Shown here piece by piece: positions 56,401 through 60,849 of a stretch of 64,000 bases of DNA (its first letter is position 1; every line of letters starts with the position of its first letter). Below the pieces are notes generated by a model. The model was not told where the DNA came from. It did no database searches and saw only the letters and a program-made list of their open reading frames with translations. The translations under genes and the position numbers were made by a program. Source of the DNA: Cylicocyclus nassatus (Eukaryota > Nematoda > Chromadorea > Rhabditida > Strongylidae); the NCBI GenBank assembly GCA_958299035.1, contig CATQJL010000326.1:4478232-4542231 (forward strand). The letters are read 5' to 3'.

Positions 56401-58635
56401 ATCTTGATTTCTTCGTTAAACGAACTCTCAAAGCAATGCAACTTTTAACTACTTTCGTGGCCATTGGTACTGCGTAGGATATCATTATCTCTGCTTTACA
56501 TTCTTTTCATGAATTCCAGCGAATGCGCATTTCACTGTCTGAATATCTCTTGAAAACCACGTGTGAACTTGACACCGCTTCATCTGTTCGGGCACTGTTT
56601 GAAAATTTTTCGCACTGGCTTGCTCGAGGGTTGGATCAGCTTCCGTTGCCATTGCTATCTTCCACTGTGAAATCGGTAAGCTTTTCTTTTAACCTACGTA
56701 GAAGATTCTAGCAGTTTCAATCTAGGTGGCGTTATTGTCTGACTTATTCGACGAGTCATCTACTTATGAAATCTTATATGCTCAAATGAGGAATGTTTTT
56801 CGAGGAGGTTTGTACTGTAACAAAATCGAAAAGATACGCTACTATTAGCAAACCGGTTAAGACACTTTACTTACCGTTTTCCAGGCTTTCTCACTTCTCA
56901 CCCAGATCTCGGATATGTGATTTACTGTATGCTGAAGGCAGTGACTGTCCTCGGGTTGGAGTATGTCGCTAGAGGAATGACCGAAGCGGACATGACCAAA
57001 CAAATTCTTACATGGGTAAGGCATACGCTCCTGTCACTAAAATGCTAAACGGATTGACTCTGTCTTAGGTGGAATGCGGGTTAACGTCGTGCTTCCCTTT
57101 TGTACGCGAAGCTACACTACACGGGTTCATCTACCTCATGCAGTCAATTACGCTAGATCCTTTGAAACCCGTCATTCAGTACGTGACCGGATTTTTGCTG
57201 GAAGATTTAAGAAAGCAGCTGGCAGTGACAGATCCGATAAATATCATTGAGTAAGTTTGAGCAGCTAGGTTTTTTATTCAGTCTGGTCTTTTGCAGTATA
57301 CCGGCTTCCATTGAATACTCCAATCTGTTATGGTCCGTAGCTTTTCGGATCATGGAGGAACCGCTGCAAGTAACTTTCAAAAACACATTGCTCCAGGTAT
57401 GCTTGACGGAGCTTGAATGCTTTCGCAGCGTTAGTTTTTGTGGCCCAGTTTCTTTTCTGGTAGTAGATCAGTTGAAATGATTGCTGTTTTTCAAGAACTG
57501 CTTTTTTCAATGATGTATTATTATACGTTATTATTATTATTATGTTATAGCGTACATGCGAGACATTTACTGTGATGAATCTATCGCCATGTTTGCTACC
57601 GGTGGTTACAAGTGGAATCGAAGCGCTTATATTGCACAGTACAAGCTACTTGCCCCAGTTTCTACAGTTGGCTCATAGTACGTCTAGCATTTGCGCTACT
57701 TGAATGTTCGGACACTCGTATTTTTAGGTTGTCTCAAGTCGTATGTAACGATCTCTTCCACGTTTCCTTATGTTCTTCGGATTTTCATCGCTTGTGTATT
57801 CAAGCGTAAGTCTCGCGCTCTGCCTTGAATGTATTCGAGTAAGGGTCAAGTGTTATTTAGAAGAAGCTGATCCACGTAGAGCAAGTGCCCGCGAATTCGA
57901 ACCGGCTTTAGATGAATTATATAACATGTATGCTGACGAGAAATTATATACTTTGTTAAGACCACATTATCATTATTTAGTTACCGACGCTGCGATGAAC
58001 GCACTGCTGGTATGATCAGCAGCGTGTTGCCCTCCGTACTGTTACGACTTTACCCAGAAGAACGCGTATTTAGTATTATTCTGGATTTCTGCTCCCCTAC
58101 AAATTTGCCACAGCTTCCTAATCCACTTGTCTAAACGATTCACGCACCTAGAATGATAACAACGAACCACAGCTCGTCAATATTACATAAAAAGCTCTCA
58201 ATTCAATATCGTTCAATGTCCGTGCTCCTAACTCATATATACCGTACCTATATAAAAAGGGTCCACTGAATTTCTGTATTGCAGAAGAAGGCATTGGTAA
58301 GGTCCTTGCACATGATAAAACCGGAAACGTGTTGAGAGATACCATCTTCGCTATATCCGACACAGAAGAAGGTCTTCAACTAGGTAAGAAGTTGATCTAA
58401 CTACGAAATTTTTCTCATTCTTTGAGCACAATAGAGTCCCCCACATTTAGGAAGAACCAAGTCGGGGCCATTCTCAATTCGTTTCCGTCAAGGTGAAGGT
58501 ATTGTGTACACCTCGTCTCGTCAATTACAACCAGGATCTATTCATTATCTTCGAGTACGAGCGCATTCACAATCAAGTAACCATCCTGATTCACATTTCA
58601 TGTTAATTATATCGACTGGCATGTATCCATTCTAA
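748..58635 (+). CDS. him-4: Hemicentin (HIM-4), 3' part of the gene: 27 full Ig domains, EGF modules, fibulin-type C-terminus
   Basis: Secreted extracellular-matrix protein that, in C. elegans, forms linear tracks anchoring epidermis, muscle and gonad to each other. In this window about 70 exons join in one frame (phases checked at every junction) for about 2,968 residues with no internal stop: a partial Ig domain, 27 Ig domains, a non-Ig insert, a Thr-rich linker, three EGF-like modules and a fibulin-type module ending in MYPF and a TAA at 58633-58635. Each Ig unit shows the Cys, the Trp of the ITW/VSW type about 12-15 residues later, and the D-A-G-x-Y-T-C motif. Most Ig units are encoded by two or three exons with phase-1 boundaries. 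The N-terminal VWA domain and other Ig domains must lie upstream. Introns hold at least three other genes. A polyadenylation signal AATAAA is at 58769. Splice sites were chosen by eye. Confidence 0.95.
970..1165. mobile_element. MITE-like element, family with CTCGCCC...GTAC palindrome
   Basis: Inside the intron 877-1262. The inner arms AAACTCTCGCCCAGTACCGT (from 1028) and its near reverse complement (to 1096) face each other, and the outer flanks also resemble copies at about 20256-20457 and 31545-31715. Boundaries are approximate. Confidence 0.6.
3516..5204. other. Intron, 1.7 kb
   Basis: AT-rich. I see no exon, no clear repeat pair and no gene on either strand. Confidence 0.6.
5604..6432. 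other. Intron with poly-G tract
   Basis: A run of about 13 G follows a T run near 5620-5636. Otherwise nothing recognisable. Confidence 0.6.
7045..7623. other. Intron, nothing recognised
   Basis: Splits an Ig domain between its first Cys half (exon to 7044) and the Trp half (from 7624). No repeats or reading frames of note. Confidence 0.6.
8552..14370 (-). CDS. Nested antisense gene: protease-less ADAM10/17-like cysteine-rich protein with signal peptide and hydrophobic tail
   Basis: Three exons on the - strand inside the him-4 intron 8497-19545: 14370-14213, 9362-9212 and 8746-8552 (504 nt, 167 residues and TGA). The junctions are GGAAC|gtaagt to tttcag|AATGG (phase 2) and TTG|gtaaga to tttcag|AAACC (phase 0). 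Residues 1-30 form a signal peptide (hydrophobic YIFTYIYVILIAG). Next comes a region with C-RNG-...-ICVDNTCENPC, then CDCP, then the CQLCCYD double cysteine, and later GLDCAGGKTCNKYGVC. This spacing matches the cysteine-rich, membrane-proximal part of ADAM10/ADAM17 (INGQC ... C-x-C ... CHVCC ... PGSPC ... GYC) as I recall it. The end, TGLLLLIPLLLRVF, has no cytoplasmic part, so a GPI signal or tail anchor is likely. There is no metalloprotease or disintegrin part. An upstream in-frame ATG at 14484 is possible. A role as decoy or regulator of ADAM function is conjecture. Confidence 0.72.
9611..9890. mobile_element. MITE with mariner/Tc1-like ends (copy 1)
   Basis: Begins TACAGGGTGTCCCAAATAGT and ends TTTTTGGACACCCTGCATA, inverted ends with a TA at both borders. 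It lies in the first intron boundary region of the nested ADAM-like gene (upstream of its second exon in - strand sense). No transposase. Confidence 0.7.
12091..12130. repeat. Small hairpin CTAGGCCCTCTCC...GGAGAGGGACCTAG
   Basis: About 13-bp arms with a 13-nt loop. A diverged copy is at 22452-22494, so it is a repeated unit rather than chance. Confidence 0.7.
13211..13240. repeat. Tandem repeat, three copies of TTCTAGGGGT
   Basis: Three consecutive 10-bp units; the last ends in C instead of T. Minor microsatellite. Confidence 0.9.
15964..16332. mobile_element. MITE with mariner/Tc1-like ends (copy 2)
   Basis: Begins TACAAGGTGCCCCAAAAGTC and ends GACTTTTGAGACACCTTGTA, about 20-bp near-perfect inverted ends including TA. 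Interior AT-rich and without a transposase frame. Confidence 0.8.
17190..17840. repeat. Degenerate repeat zone rich in AATAAATAAAT
   Basis: Three or more related blocks, each with TAGAACACG/CAGAACAATG-like, TTTGAC-x-TATAAATAA and GCAGTCAATA-like pieces (about 17263, 17430, 17700). The blocks are too diverged to fix a unit length by eye. Confidence 0.45.
19546..25936 (+). CDS. him-4: him-4 exons, second Ig block (about nine Ig domains)
   Basis: Exons at 19546-19617, 19676-19757, 19822-19901, 19961-20026, 20090-20213, 20498-20649, 20739-20862, 21776-21849, 21907-22037, 22087-22151, 22693-22824, 22874-23031, 23095-23159, 24217-24373, 24429-24542, 24605-24694, 24764-24845, 25106-25275, 25423-25521, 25571-25744 and 25822-25936. 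The first two complete the Ig domain begun at 8381. Typical pieces are PTITWLMDGKAL with EGRYTCKAENKAG, and PKVEWMKNGQLF with DAGRYTCIAMNRAG. The junction 19901/19961 uses a GC donor (GAG|gcaagc) instead of GT; the joined reading CPLEDPTVEFFW is needed to keep the domain. The exon 22874-23031 again joins the end of one domain to the beginning of the next without an intron at the boundary. Confidence 0.93.
19902..19960 (+). other. him-4: him-4 intron with a GC-AG splice pair
   Basis: The donor is GAG|gcaagc and the acceptor aatttag|GAT. No GT donor nearby keeps the frame and the Ig motif (LQCPLE joined to DPTVEFFW). Confidence 0.7.
20256..20457. mobile_element. MITE-like element, same family as 970-1165
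   Basis: Shares CTTCATTCGTGG, GACCCAGACCGTACTCG and GGGCGAGACTTCACAGTTGA with the copy at 970-1165, in the same orientation. Lies in the intron 20214-20497. Confidence 0.6.
20863..21775. other. Intron with a tRNA-like remnant
   Basis: On the - strand near 21035-20965 the sequence has a TTCAAATCC T-loop and CGCTCGCA end, like a decayed tRNA or tRNA-derived repeat, but without a matching 5' acceptor strand. The rest shows nothing. Confidence 0.35.
22152..22692. other. Intron with a copy of the 12091 hairpin
   Basis: Contains TCTAGACCCTCTTTAGG and GGAGAGAAGGCCTA (22452-22494). Otherwise nothing recognised. Confidence 0.6.
23326..24199. mobile_element. Fold-back element: two inverted copies of about 270-300 bp
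   Basis: The segment 23326-23632 returns as reverse complement in 23927-24199 (for example CGTTATGGAGCAAAGC and GGTATATCCTGAGGG on one side). The copies have diverged by many substitutions. A spacer of about 290 bp lies between. It fills most of the him-4 intron 23160-24216, whose acceptor is only 17 bp downstream. Confidence 0.75.
24892..25023. mobile_element. 132-bp MITE, TTTGCCGACAACA family (copy 1)
   Basis: Inverted ends TTTGCCGACAACACTTGCGC and GCGCAAATGTTGTTGGCAAA. GC-richer than its surroundings. Inside the intron 24846-25105. Confidence 0.8.
25991..27159 (+). CDS. him-4: him-4 exons encoding one Ig domain, with an optional read-through 3' end
   Basis: Exons 25991-26163 and 27036-27159 form one Ig domain (SITC ... 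VSWIKDGRPI ... DAGLYTCVAINRAGE). In the long form the second exon ends at CTGT|gtacgc and joins the exon at 28563 in phase 1. If this donor is not used, the frame runs on to a stop at 27648-27650 (see the separate entry). The intron 26164-27035 contains an inverted-repeat element at 26806-26971. Confidence 0.9.
26806..26971. mobile_element. Inverted-repeat element with ACTTGATCCGCTTC ends
   Basis: Outer ends ACTTGATCCGCTTC / GAAGCGGATCAAGT and inner arms CAAATCAGTGAACTGAC / GTCAGTTCACTGATTTG are complementary. Lies in the him-4 intron 26164-27035. Confidence 0.75.
27036..27650 (+). CDS. him-4: Candidate alternative last exon of him-4: Ig half-domain followed by a Thr-rich and then very basic tail
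   Basis: The exon reading continues past the donor at 27160 for 163 more codons to a TAG at 27648-27650, followed by AATAAA at 27709-27714. The tail is first Thr-rich (VTVTTTTSTAVTVMPSTTT), then acidic (ELEDDDSMLP), then has a furin-type site RRVKR at 27408-27422, a helical-looking stretch RSFFEYILRELRHKDELE, another basic cluster (HKRPRFKKR), and ends in a His/Lys/Arg-rich end with KR pairs. The length of the open frame, its protein-like composition and the nearby polyadenylation signal support real coding. The product would be a hemicentin lacking the later Ig domains, EGF modules and fibulin module. Whether the isoform is made needs transcript data. Confidence 0.55.
   Translation: MSADGRRLQIPSTSLTDAGLYTCVAINRAGESSLDFKVEILCTHLGSQKCRDLEERHRATYQHRWTNATNSSTTETVNRVTVTTTTSTAVTVMPSTTTMRVTPEIIFELPQDFELEDDDSMLPKRRVKRNRDYERSFFEYILRELRHKDELEANGHKRPRFKKRAKDVSDNSPERPYHLRKNHRKSRKNKLKRSAFHHSHKRYL
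27651..28562. other. 3' region of the alternative exon, then intron
   Basis: AT-rich up to about 28200, then a GC-richer patch (28250-28390) with partial inverted symmetry (CGTACCGGAAC / GGTTCCGGCACG). No gene supported. Confidence 0.5.
27709..27714 (+). terminator. Polyadenylation signal for the candidate short him-4 isoform
   Basis: AATAAA 59 bp after the TAG of the read-through exon; another AATAAA follows near 27800. Confidence 0.5.
28563..33750 (+). CDS. him-4: him-4 exons, third Ig block (six Ig domains)
   Basis: Exons at 28563-28700, 28752-28892, 28947-29110, 30102-30213, 30268-30379, 30699-30771, 30825-30921, 30977-31143, 31218-31323, 32346-32504, 32563-32676, 32814-32926 and 33591-33750. 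Examples are PSITWRKDGEEV with GTWTCAAENDAG, PPVISWLRNGIRV with SGIYVCAATNEAG, and IQWMK joined to NGLPLLP with DEGEYVCVVANSAG. In the first domain of this block the intron between the Trp half and the DxGxWTC half is only 51 bp (28701-28751). In the domain at 30268-30921 the D-x-G-x-Y-T-C motif appears as DKGVYTC. The phase is kept throughout. Confidence 0.92.
29490..29525. repeat. Perfect 16-bp-arm GC-rich palindrome with two GCGGCCGC octamers
   Basis: The arm AAACGCAAGCGGCCGC, the loop GTTC, then the exact reverse complement. It lies in the him-4 intron 29111-30101. Confidence 0.95.
29693..29828. mobile_element. MITE, TTTGCCGACAACA family (copy 2, diverged)
   Basis: Ends ATCAACAACACTCGCGAGTG and TTCACGCGCAGATGTTGTCA resemble the ends of the 24892 copy. 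Confidence 0.6.
30457..30595. mobile_element. MITE, TTTGCCGACAACA family (copy 3)
   Basis: Ends CTGGCAACAACGTTTGCGCG and GCCCAAATGCTGTCGGCAAA. Inside the him-4 intron 30380-30698. Confidence 0.7.
31545..31715. mobile_element. MITE-like element, same family as 970-1165
   Basis: Contains AAACTCTCACCGAATACCGT and its partner AGTACGATACTGGGTGAGAC, an imperfect palindrome like the other copies. In the intron 31324-32345, which is otherwise empty to my eye. A weaker trace may exist near 33100-33150. Confidence 0.55.
34450..36887 (-). CDS. Nested antisense gene: small secreted protein of unknown family
   Basis: Three - strand exons inside the him-4 intron 33751-37926: 36887-36815, 34914-34853 and 34776-34450 (153 residues and a stop). 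The junctions are TCAG|gtaaga to ttcag|CA (phase 1) and CAG|gtcggt to atag|GAC (phase 0). The first exon begins MQTSMGTNAFYAFVIMATFL, a clear signal peptide with likely cleavage near TVSA. The mature part is acidic and hydrophilic: repeated DP motifs (NLDPEQIMSELDHYD and SLDPDIYDSVLEEFSRFV), then NNNEEEQGKDD, then QRVPIQILPDLTHKM, with few cysteines and no recognised domain. The paired LDPxxxxxxL motif may be an internal repeat. The last stretch after KMVPFK is less certain, because a donor-like gtataa follows. The first intron carries a mariner-type MITE at 35691-36328. Function unknown. Confidence 0.62.
35691..36328. mobile_element. 638-bp non-autonomous element with mariner/Tc1-like ends (copy 3)
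   Basis: Begins TACTGGATCTCCCAAAAAAA, followed by TGTGCCTACTGTTT, and ends AAACAGTAGGCACA, then GAAACACCCTGTATA. It lies in the first intron of the nested secreted-protein gene. Its right part (GATGGTTCGCTTTATAC, AAGCCAGCTCTACA) is shared with sequence at about 42573-42720. Confidence 0.75.
37927..45996 (+). CDS. him-4: him-4 exons, fourth Ig block (two Ig domains spread over 8 kb)
   Basis: Exons at 37927-37993, 38108-38175, 39285-39425, 41341-41484 and 45871-45996. The first three make one domain (ATMWCEAAGVPPPTITWMRD, then DAGVYTCKAENWAG). The last two make a second domain (TVILPCNATGIPEPVVSW, then DAGFYHCIAKSEAG). The Trp directly before the first Cys (MWCE) is split by the intron 37994-38107. 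The last exon ends RRLLVDR with phase 1. The introns here are long and full of inserted elements. Confidence 0.9.
38176..39284. other. Intron, 1.1 kb
   Basis: AT-rich, no supported gene or clear repeat. Confidence 0.6.
39426..41340. other. Intron, 1.9 kb
   Basis: AT-rich. A + strand 84-codon frame at 40146-40400 has no recognisable features, and I do not call it a gene. Confidence 0.6.
42573..42900. mobile_element. Fragment related to the 35691 element (inverted)
   Basis: Begins TACAACGTGTCCCAAAAAAG. About 60-140 bp inside, the reverse complement matches the right part of the 35691-36328 element (CGATGGTTCGCT, AAGCCAGCTCTACA). The far end was not found. Confidence 0.55.
44009..44897 (-). 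CDS. Doubtful antisense coding stretches in a him-4 intron
   Basis: Two - strand open stretches may belong to one nested gene. 44897-44652 includes CNASKAENGCVAELAVKRFW, then HPKALFLLVFGSAFVLRAFN, a membrane-like segment, and a possible donor after the codons for VPQ. 44428-44009 is 139 codons long (TFKALFQFSTKTFHERS, then CFCAARVNCYDSFDSDCPHN). I could not find a convincing splice path between them, and a small exon near 44675-44640 is only possible. I recognise no domain. Chance open frames or an old transposon remnant are alternatives. Confidence 0.25.
44905..45100. mobile_element. 196-bp MITE with 22-bp perfect ends
   Basis: Left end CAGGGCTCGGCACGAGGTGG (22 bp, ending CT) and right end its exact reverse complement at 45079-45100. 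The interior has a T run and GGGGGACTTCG-like repeats. Confidence 0.85.
45249..45808. mobile_element. TTAA-flanked element with CACGTTGACGAC ends (piggyBac-like MITE)
   Basis: TTAA at 45249-45252 and 45805-45808 flank CACGTTGACGAC and its exact reverse complement. A subterminal motif GTCTGTCCCTGTGGACGA near the left end returns inverted near the right end (TCCACAGGGACAGAC). Two GCCGCGCAATGGTGCGCGGC palindromes lie near the left end. 552 bp without a transposase. It ends 62 bp before a him-4 exon. Confidence 0.75.
46728..47116. mobile_element. 389-bp fold-back element
   Basis: Arms of about 105 bp: GTTTGAAGGCAGTGGCTCGG at the left and CCGAGCCACTGCCTTCAACG at the right, with GTGCTTGAAAAGTCAAAA / TTTTGACTTTTCAAGCAC nearer the centre. 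In the him-4 intron 45997-48969. Confidence 0.8.
47971..48362. mobile_element. 392-bp MITE with about 60-bp inverted ends
   Basis: Left end TACATACAGTTGTAGCGGTG and right end TACCGCTACAGCTGTATGT; both continue inward with GAATCCGGCCAAAATTG and GCGGGATTTAGTTATAA (one arm has an extra of about 20 bp). Confidence 0.8.
48784..48952. repeat. Perfect 80-bp hairpin with a 9-nt loop
   Basis: Arm 48784-48863 and arm 48873-48952 are exact reverse complements; the loop is ACGAGGAAG. Beyond the arms TCGCTGTCA (left) and TGACAGCGA (right) also pair. It ends 17 bp before the him-4 exon at 48970. Confidence 0.97.
48970..49397 (+). CDS. him-4: him-4 exons encoding a non-Ig insert between Ig domains
   Basis: Exons 48970-49091 and 49329-49397 read PKIWVDCDEENRPVKTTYM, QNRGDVPDDDQTLLPWKEK and DWSLNGTNGVVYKCIPGPR. 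There is one Cys in each exon and no D-x-G-Y-C pattern, so this is not an Ig fold. The splice into the first exon needs the unusual acceptor gcgaag|GC at 48969 to keep phase with the exon ending at 45996. This acceptor lies 17 bp after a perfect 80-bp hairpin. Frame and phase (1 in, 0 out, 0 out) agree with the neighbours. I do not assign a function. Confidence 0.75.
49443..50898 (+). CDS. him-4: him-4 exons, last three Ig domains
   Basis: Exons at 49443-49528, 49587-49749, 50179-50394, 50442-50507, 50559-50732 and 50784-50898. Domain 1: VEFHCR, then YIHWLKNGEVI, then DAAGNYTCHARNSIG. Domain 2 is divergent: AVLTCLGRHRPYTRGVTWFF, with the second Cys in LYMCKVRGRRKP. Domain 3: LSCNLSG, then IEWTKNDQKI, then DTGLYKCIAISPIG. 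The intron 50733-50783 is only 51 bp and happens to be open in frame; splicing it out gives the normal domain spacing. The intron 49750-50178 contains a MITE beginning 36 bp after the donor. Confidence 0.9.
49785..49922. mobile_element. MITE, TTTGCCGACAACA family (copy 4)
   Basis: Ends GCGGTGAAGACAACATTTGC and CTTTTGTTGTCGGCACCGC. A further decayed copy may cover about 49985-50090. Begins 36 bp after a him-4 donor. Confidence 0.65.
50952..51459 (+). CDS. him-4: him-4 exon encoding a Ser/Thr-rich mucin-like linker and the beginning of the first EGF module
   Basis: The 508-bp exon (phase 1 in, phase 2 out) begins DPSPMLSEASEPYTM and carries acidic-Ser stretches, then a run of about 50 residues almost entirely Thr, Ser and Ala (about 51172-51321), a likely site of dense O-glycosylation. 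It ends with acidic SGDYEYTDGDSEH and then VCPHGSRYQDGQCICQ, the first half of an EGF-like module. The DNA under the Thr run is a (ACC/ACT/TCC) tri- and hexanucleotide repeat, likely to vary in length among individuals. Confidence 0.88.
51460..52061. other. him-4 intron, 0.6 kb
   Basis: Nothing recognised on either strand apart from a G-rich, C-rich patch at 51650-51740. Confidence 0.6.
52062..52456 (+). CDS. him-4: him-4 exons encoding the EGF-like modules
   Basis: Exons 52062-52108, 52172-52291 and 52339-52456. The first completes EGF 1 (GRCLPGYRWTGSHCE). The second begins DINECAELADRCDYHCENT and ends with a typical CLCPPGYELS, a calcium-binding EGF module. The third begins DIDECDLISCSAEQMCLNT and runs into CPENYSLSDNR, the same CPENY start of the fibulin-type module seen in fibulin-1 (from memory). 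Asp/Asn residues for calcium binding (DxNEC/DxDEC) are present in modules 2 and 3. Confidence 0.92.
52505..58635 (+). CDS. him-4: him-4 last exons: fibulin-type C-terminal module, interrupted by an intron that holds a huntingtin gene
   Basis: Exons 52505-52587, 58285-58383 and 58451-58635. The first reads HCIPECDGCSDQPIHIQQIP and ends YKGYHT with phase 1. The next begins with AA, so the junction gives Glu and the frame runs on through GKVLAHDKTGNVLRDTIFAI, SDTEEGLQL, GPFSIRFRQGEGIVYTSS and LIISTGMYPF to TAA. This follows the fibulin C-terminal module (CIKSC-like start, ...TxGN/EEGxF..., GVV, final hydrophobic strand). The phase and homology fit supports 52587 to 58285 as one intron even though it spans the assembly gap and the huntingtin exons. 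A polyadenylation signal AATAAA is at 58769-58774. Confidence 0.85.
53012..53511. other. Assembly gap of exactly 500 N
   Basis: A run of exactly 500 N is the usual placeholder for a gap of unknown size. It lies inside the him-4 intron and directly before the first visible huntingtin exon piece, so the 5' two thirds of huntingtin may be hidden here. Any distance measured across it is unreliable. Confidence 0.99.
53512..58134 (+). CDS. htt: Huntingtin homologue, C-terminal third (partial at the 5' end)
   Basis: Large HEAT-repeat scaffold protein. Exons: 53512-53538 (partial), 53574-53805, 53829-53912, 53958-54114, 54168-54240, 54293-54435, 54489-54566, 54628-54780, 54838-54946, 55037-55135, 55188-55245, 55430-55546, 55595-55700, 55814-55968, 56020-56116, 56165-56269, 56520-56675, 56726-56807, 56885-57015, 57069-57250, 57297-57396, 57551-57677, 57728-57805 and 57861-58134. 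Phases agree. Key matches to human huntingtin (recalled, not searched): RIN-x-LGWISRQQFEDFW, FGQLSALSLW, SDLFDESSTYEILY, REATLHGFIYLM and VLPSVLLRLYPEERVFSII, in the same order as in human. The frame needs a -1 shift at about 58010-58013 to reach the last 39 codons, and the end is about 100 residues shorter than human. It lies inside a him-4 intron, same strand. Possible polyQ and N-terminal parts are not in view. Confidence 0.85.
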
Positions 58636-58768
58636 TATGTCTACTCTGTTGTGTCATACGTCATCTTTTCCTGTTATCGCTTCTGTAGTAGCTTTGTTTT
58701 CTACAGCACATTGCGTTAACAAGCAAATGTTTTTTGATGTTGTTATTGCTGATTTTTATTTTGACTGA

Positions 58769-58774
58769 ATAAAA
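58769..58774 (+). terminator. him-4: Polyadenylation signal of him-4
   Basis: AATAAA 134 bp after the him-4 stop codon. Confidence 0.75.
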
Positions 58775-59162
58775 AGTCGTATCTATAGCGTGAGCAACCA
58801 AGCAGTGATTTTAAGAGAATTTCGGTCTCTAAGTGCCATCAGAAGCTACCCCTTTTAGGAATGCTTTCTCCTTCCTTCACTGCAGAAAGAAAATGTTTCG
58901 AAAGTGGACGAGATACACGATGCCCACAGTACACCTTTTGTGTCTTCCCTAAAATAACTTCTAGATTGATTTCTGGTGTTATCGAAAAGTGTTATGGCAT
59001 TAATCAATCACGACCTTTACAACTCTACACCCTAGTCAGTTAACAAGTGAATAATATTGAGCGACTTAAAGGCAGCAGCTCGCCAAAACCGAATATTCCG
59101 AGATTTTGACATGGAAGGATGCTTGCACCCCAAACATGGAAACAGAGCAGGTCGGGTGCGGT

Positions 59163-60831
59163 AACTTAGGAACCCGAACCCAATGGGGGACGGAACTTAG
59201 GAACCCGAGCCTAATTAGCTCGATTCGGGGAGTGCCTGCAGGTTACAGTCATGCTCGCTGGCTCCGATCACTCACTAGGACATAGCAACAATCTAAGCCC
59301 CGCCCCCTTGAGAGCCTGTTTGGAACCTAGCCAAGGAATGCTGAAAATCTCAATTGAATTTCAGGGCTGGCTCTAAGCCGAAAACCTTCAAAGTCATCGT
59401 ACGAAGGTGAAATTAGGCTCAAACGAAAGAGAAAAACCGTGCCATCATCATAAAGCAGCTACCGAATTGAACTGATTGAACACAACATTTTCTTGGTCCA
59501 AAACTTTATTCAAGTGTTAAATTACTGAGAAATTATTCAAAAAACCGTCAAGTTTCAGAAATAATTTATTTGAGTGCTAAATCCGGGCAAAAGACTAGAA
59601 TATCATTCGAGAAATGACAGTTCAAAAACTCTCAAGATTGATAGTTATTTAAATGCTGAAATTTAGGCGAAAGACTAGAAAATCAATTGCGAAACGACAG
59701 TTTATAAAATTCACAAAAATAAAAGTTTGTTTGTGTGCGGAAGTCTGGGCAAAAGACTAGAATATCAAGAAATGAAAATCAAGAACTTCTCAGAAATAAT
59801 AGTTTTTTTGAGTGCTGAATTTTGAGCAAAACACATCAAGAAATGCCACTCAGTAGTTAAAACTACCACAATTGCCTGAAAATAAAGATTTACAAATTTT
59901 TCGAGCCGTGCTCATCAAAAAATAATGTCGTTATGCTCGATTAAGTGTGGCTTTGCCTCTCTCATCCTTTCGTTTGATTTTTTCCGAACTTTTGAGGGTG
60001 AATCAAAATGTATCAAAATATCCAAACGTGCTTCTATTTATAAGGGAAATTTGGCCTCAAACTGTTATTGCAACCTTTCCTTGCGTAAGTTGAGGTCATT
60101 GCTTCCAGCATATTAGCAGGATGTTCTTCGCACATCAGAATCGTCTGTCGTTGACAGACGACAGACGATTCTGATGTGACACAGCAGTATCATTAGTGAA
60201 GTTCTTGATTTTTCATTTCTTGATATTCTAGTCTTTTGCCCAGATTTCCGCACACAAACAAACTTTTATTTTTAAGAATTTTATAAGCTGTCGTTTCGCA
60301 ATTGATTTTCTAGTCTTTCGCCTAAATTTCAGCATTTCAGCAAATAACTATCAATCTTGAGAGTTTTTGAACTGTCATTTGTCTAATGTTATTCTAGTTT
60401 TTTGCTAGGATTTAGCACTCAAATAATTTTTTTTTGAAAAACTTGACGGTTTTTTGAATGATTTCTCAGTAATTTAACACTTGAATAAAGTTTTGAACCA
60501 AGAAAATGTTGTGTTCAATCAGTTTAAATCAGTAGCTGCTTTATGATGATGGCACGGTTTTTCTCTTTCGTTTGAGCCTAATTTCACCTTCGCACGATGA
60601 CTTTGAAGGTTTTTGGCTTAGAGCCAGCCCTGAAATTCAATTGAGATTTTCAGCATTCCTTGGCTAGGTTCCAAACAGGCTCTCAAGGGGGCGGGGCTTA
60701 GATTGTTGCTATGTCCTAGTGAGTAATCGGAGCCAGCGAGCATGACTGTAACCTGCAGGCACTCCCCGAATCGAGCTAATTAGGCTCGGGTTCCTAAGTT
60801 CCGTCCTCCATTGGATTCGGGTTCCTAAGTT
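59163..60831. mobile_element. 1.67-kb inverted repeat with about 630-bp arms and internal tandem repeats
   Basis: Arms 59163 to about 59793 and about 60198-60831 are reverse complements at high identity (for example CCTGCAGGTTACAGTCATGC, CCCGCCCCCTT). The ends carry a doubled GGAACTTAGGAACCCGA motif. Each arm has 3-4 units of about 80-83 bp with GCAAAAGACTAGAATATCA and GAAATGACAGTTCAAAA. The spacer has a separate small hairpin (60131-60178). No transposase frame. The type resembles fold-back DNA elements. Confidence 0.85.
60131..60178. repeat. Perfect 21-bp hairpin with 6-nt loop
   Basis: CACATCAGAATCGTCTGTCG plus T, loop TGACAG, then the exact complement. It lies in the spacer of the big inverted repeat, off its centre. 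Confidence 0.95.
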
Positions 60832-60849
60832 CCGTCCCCCGAGCAGGTC

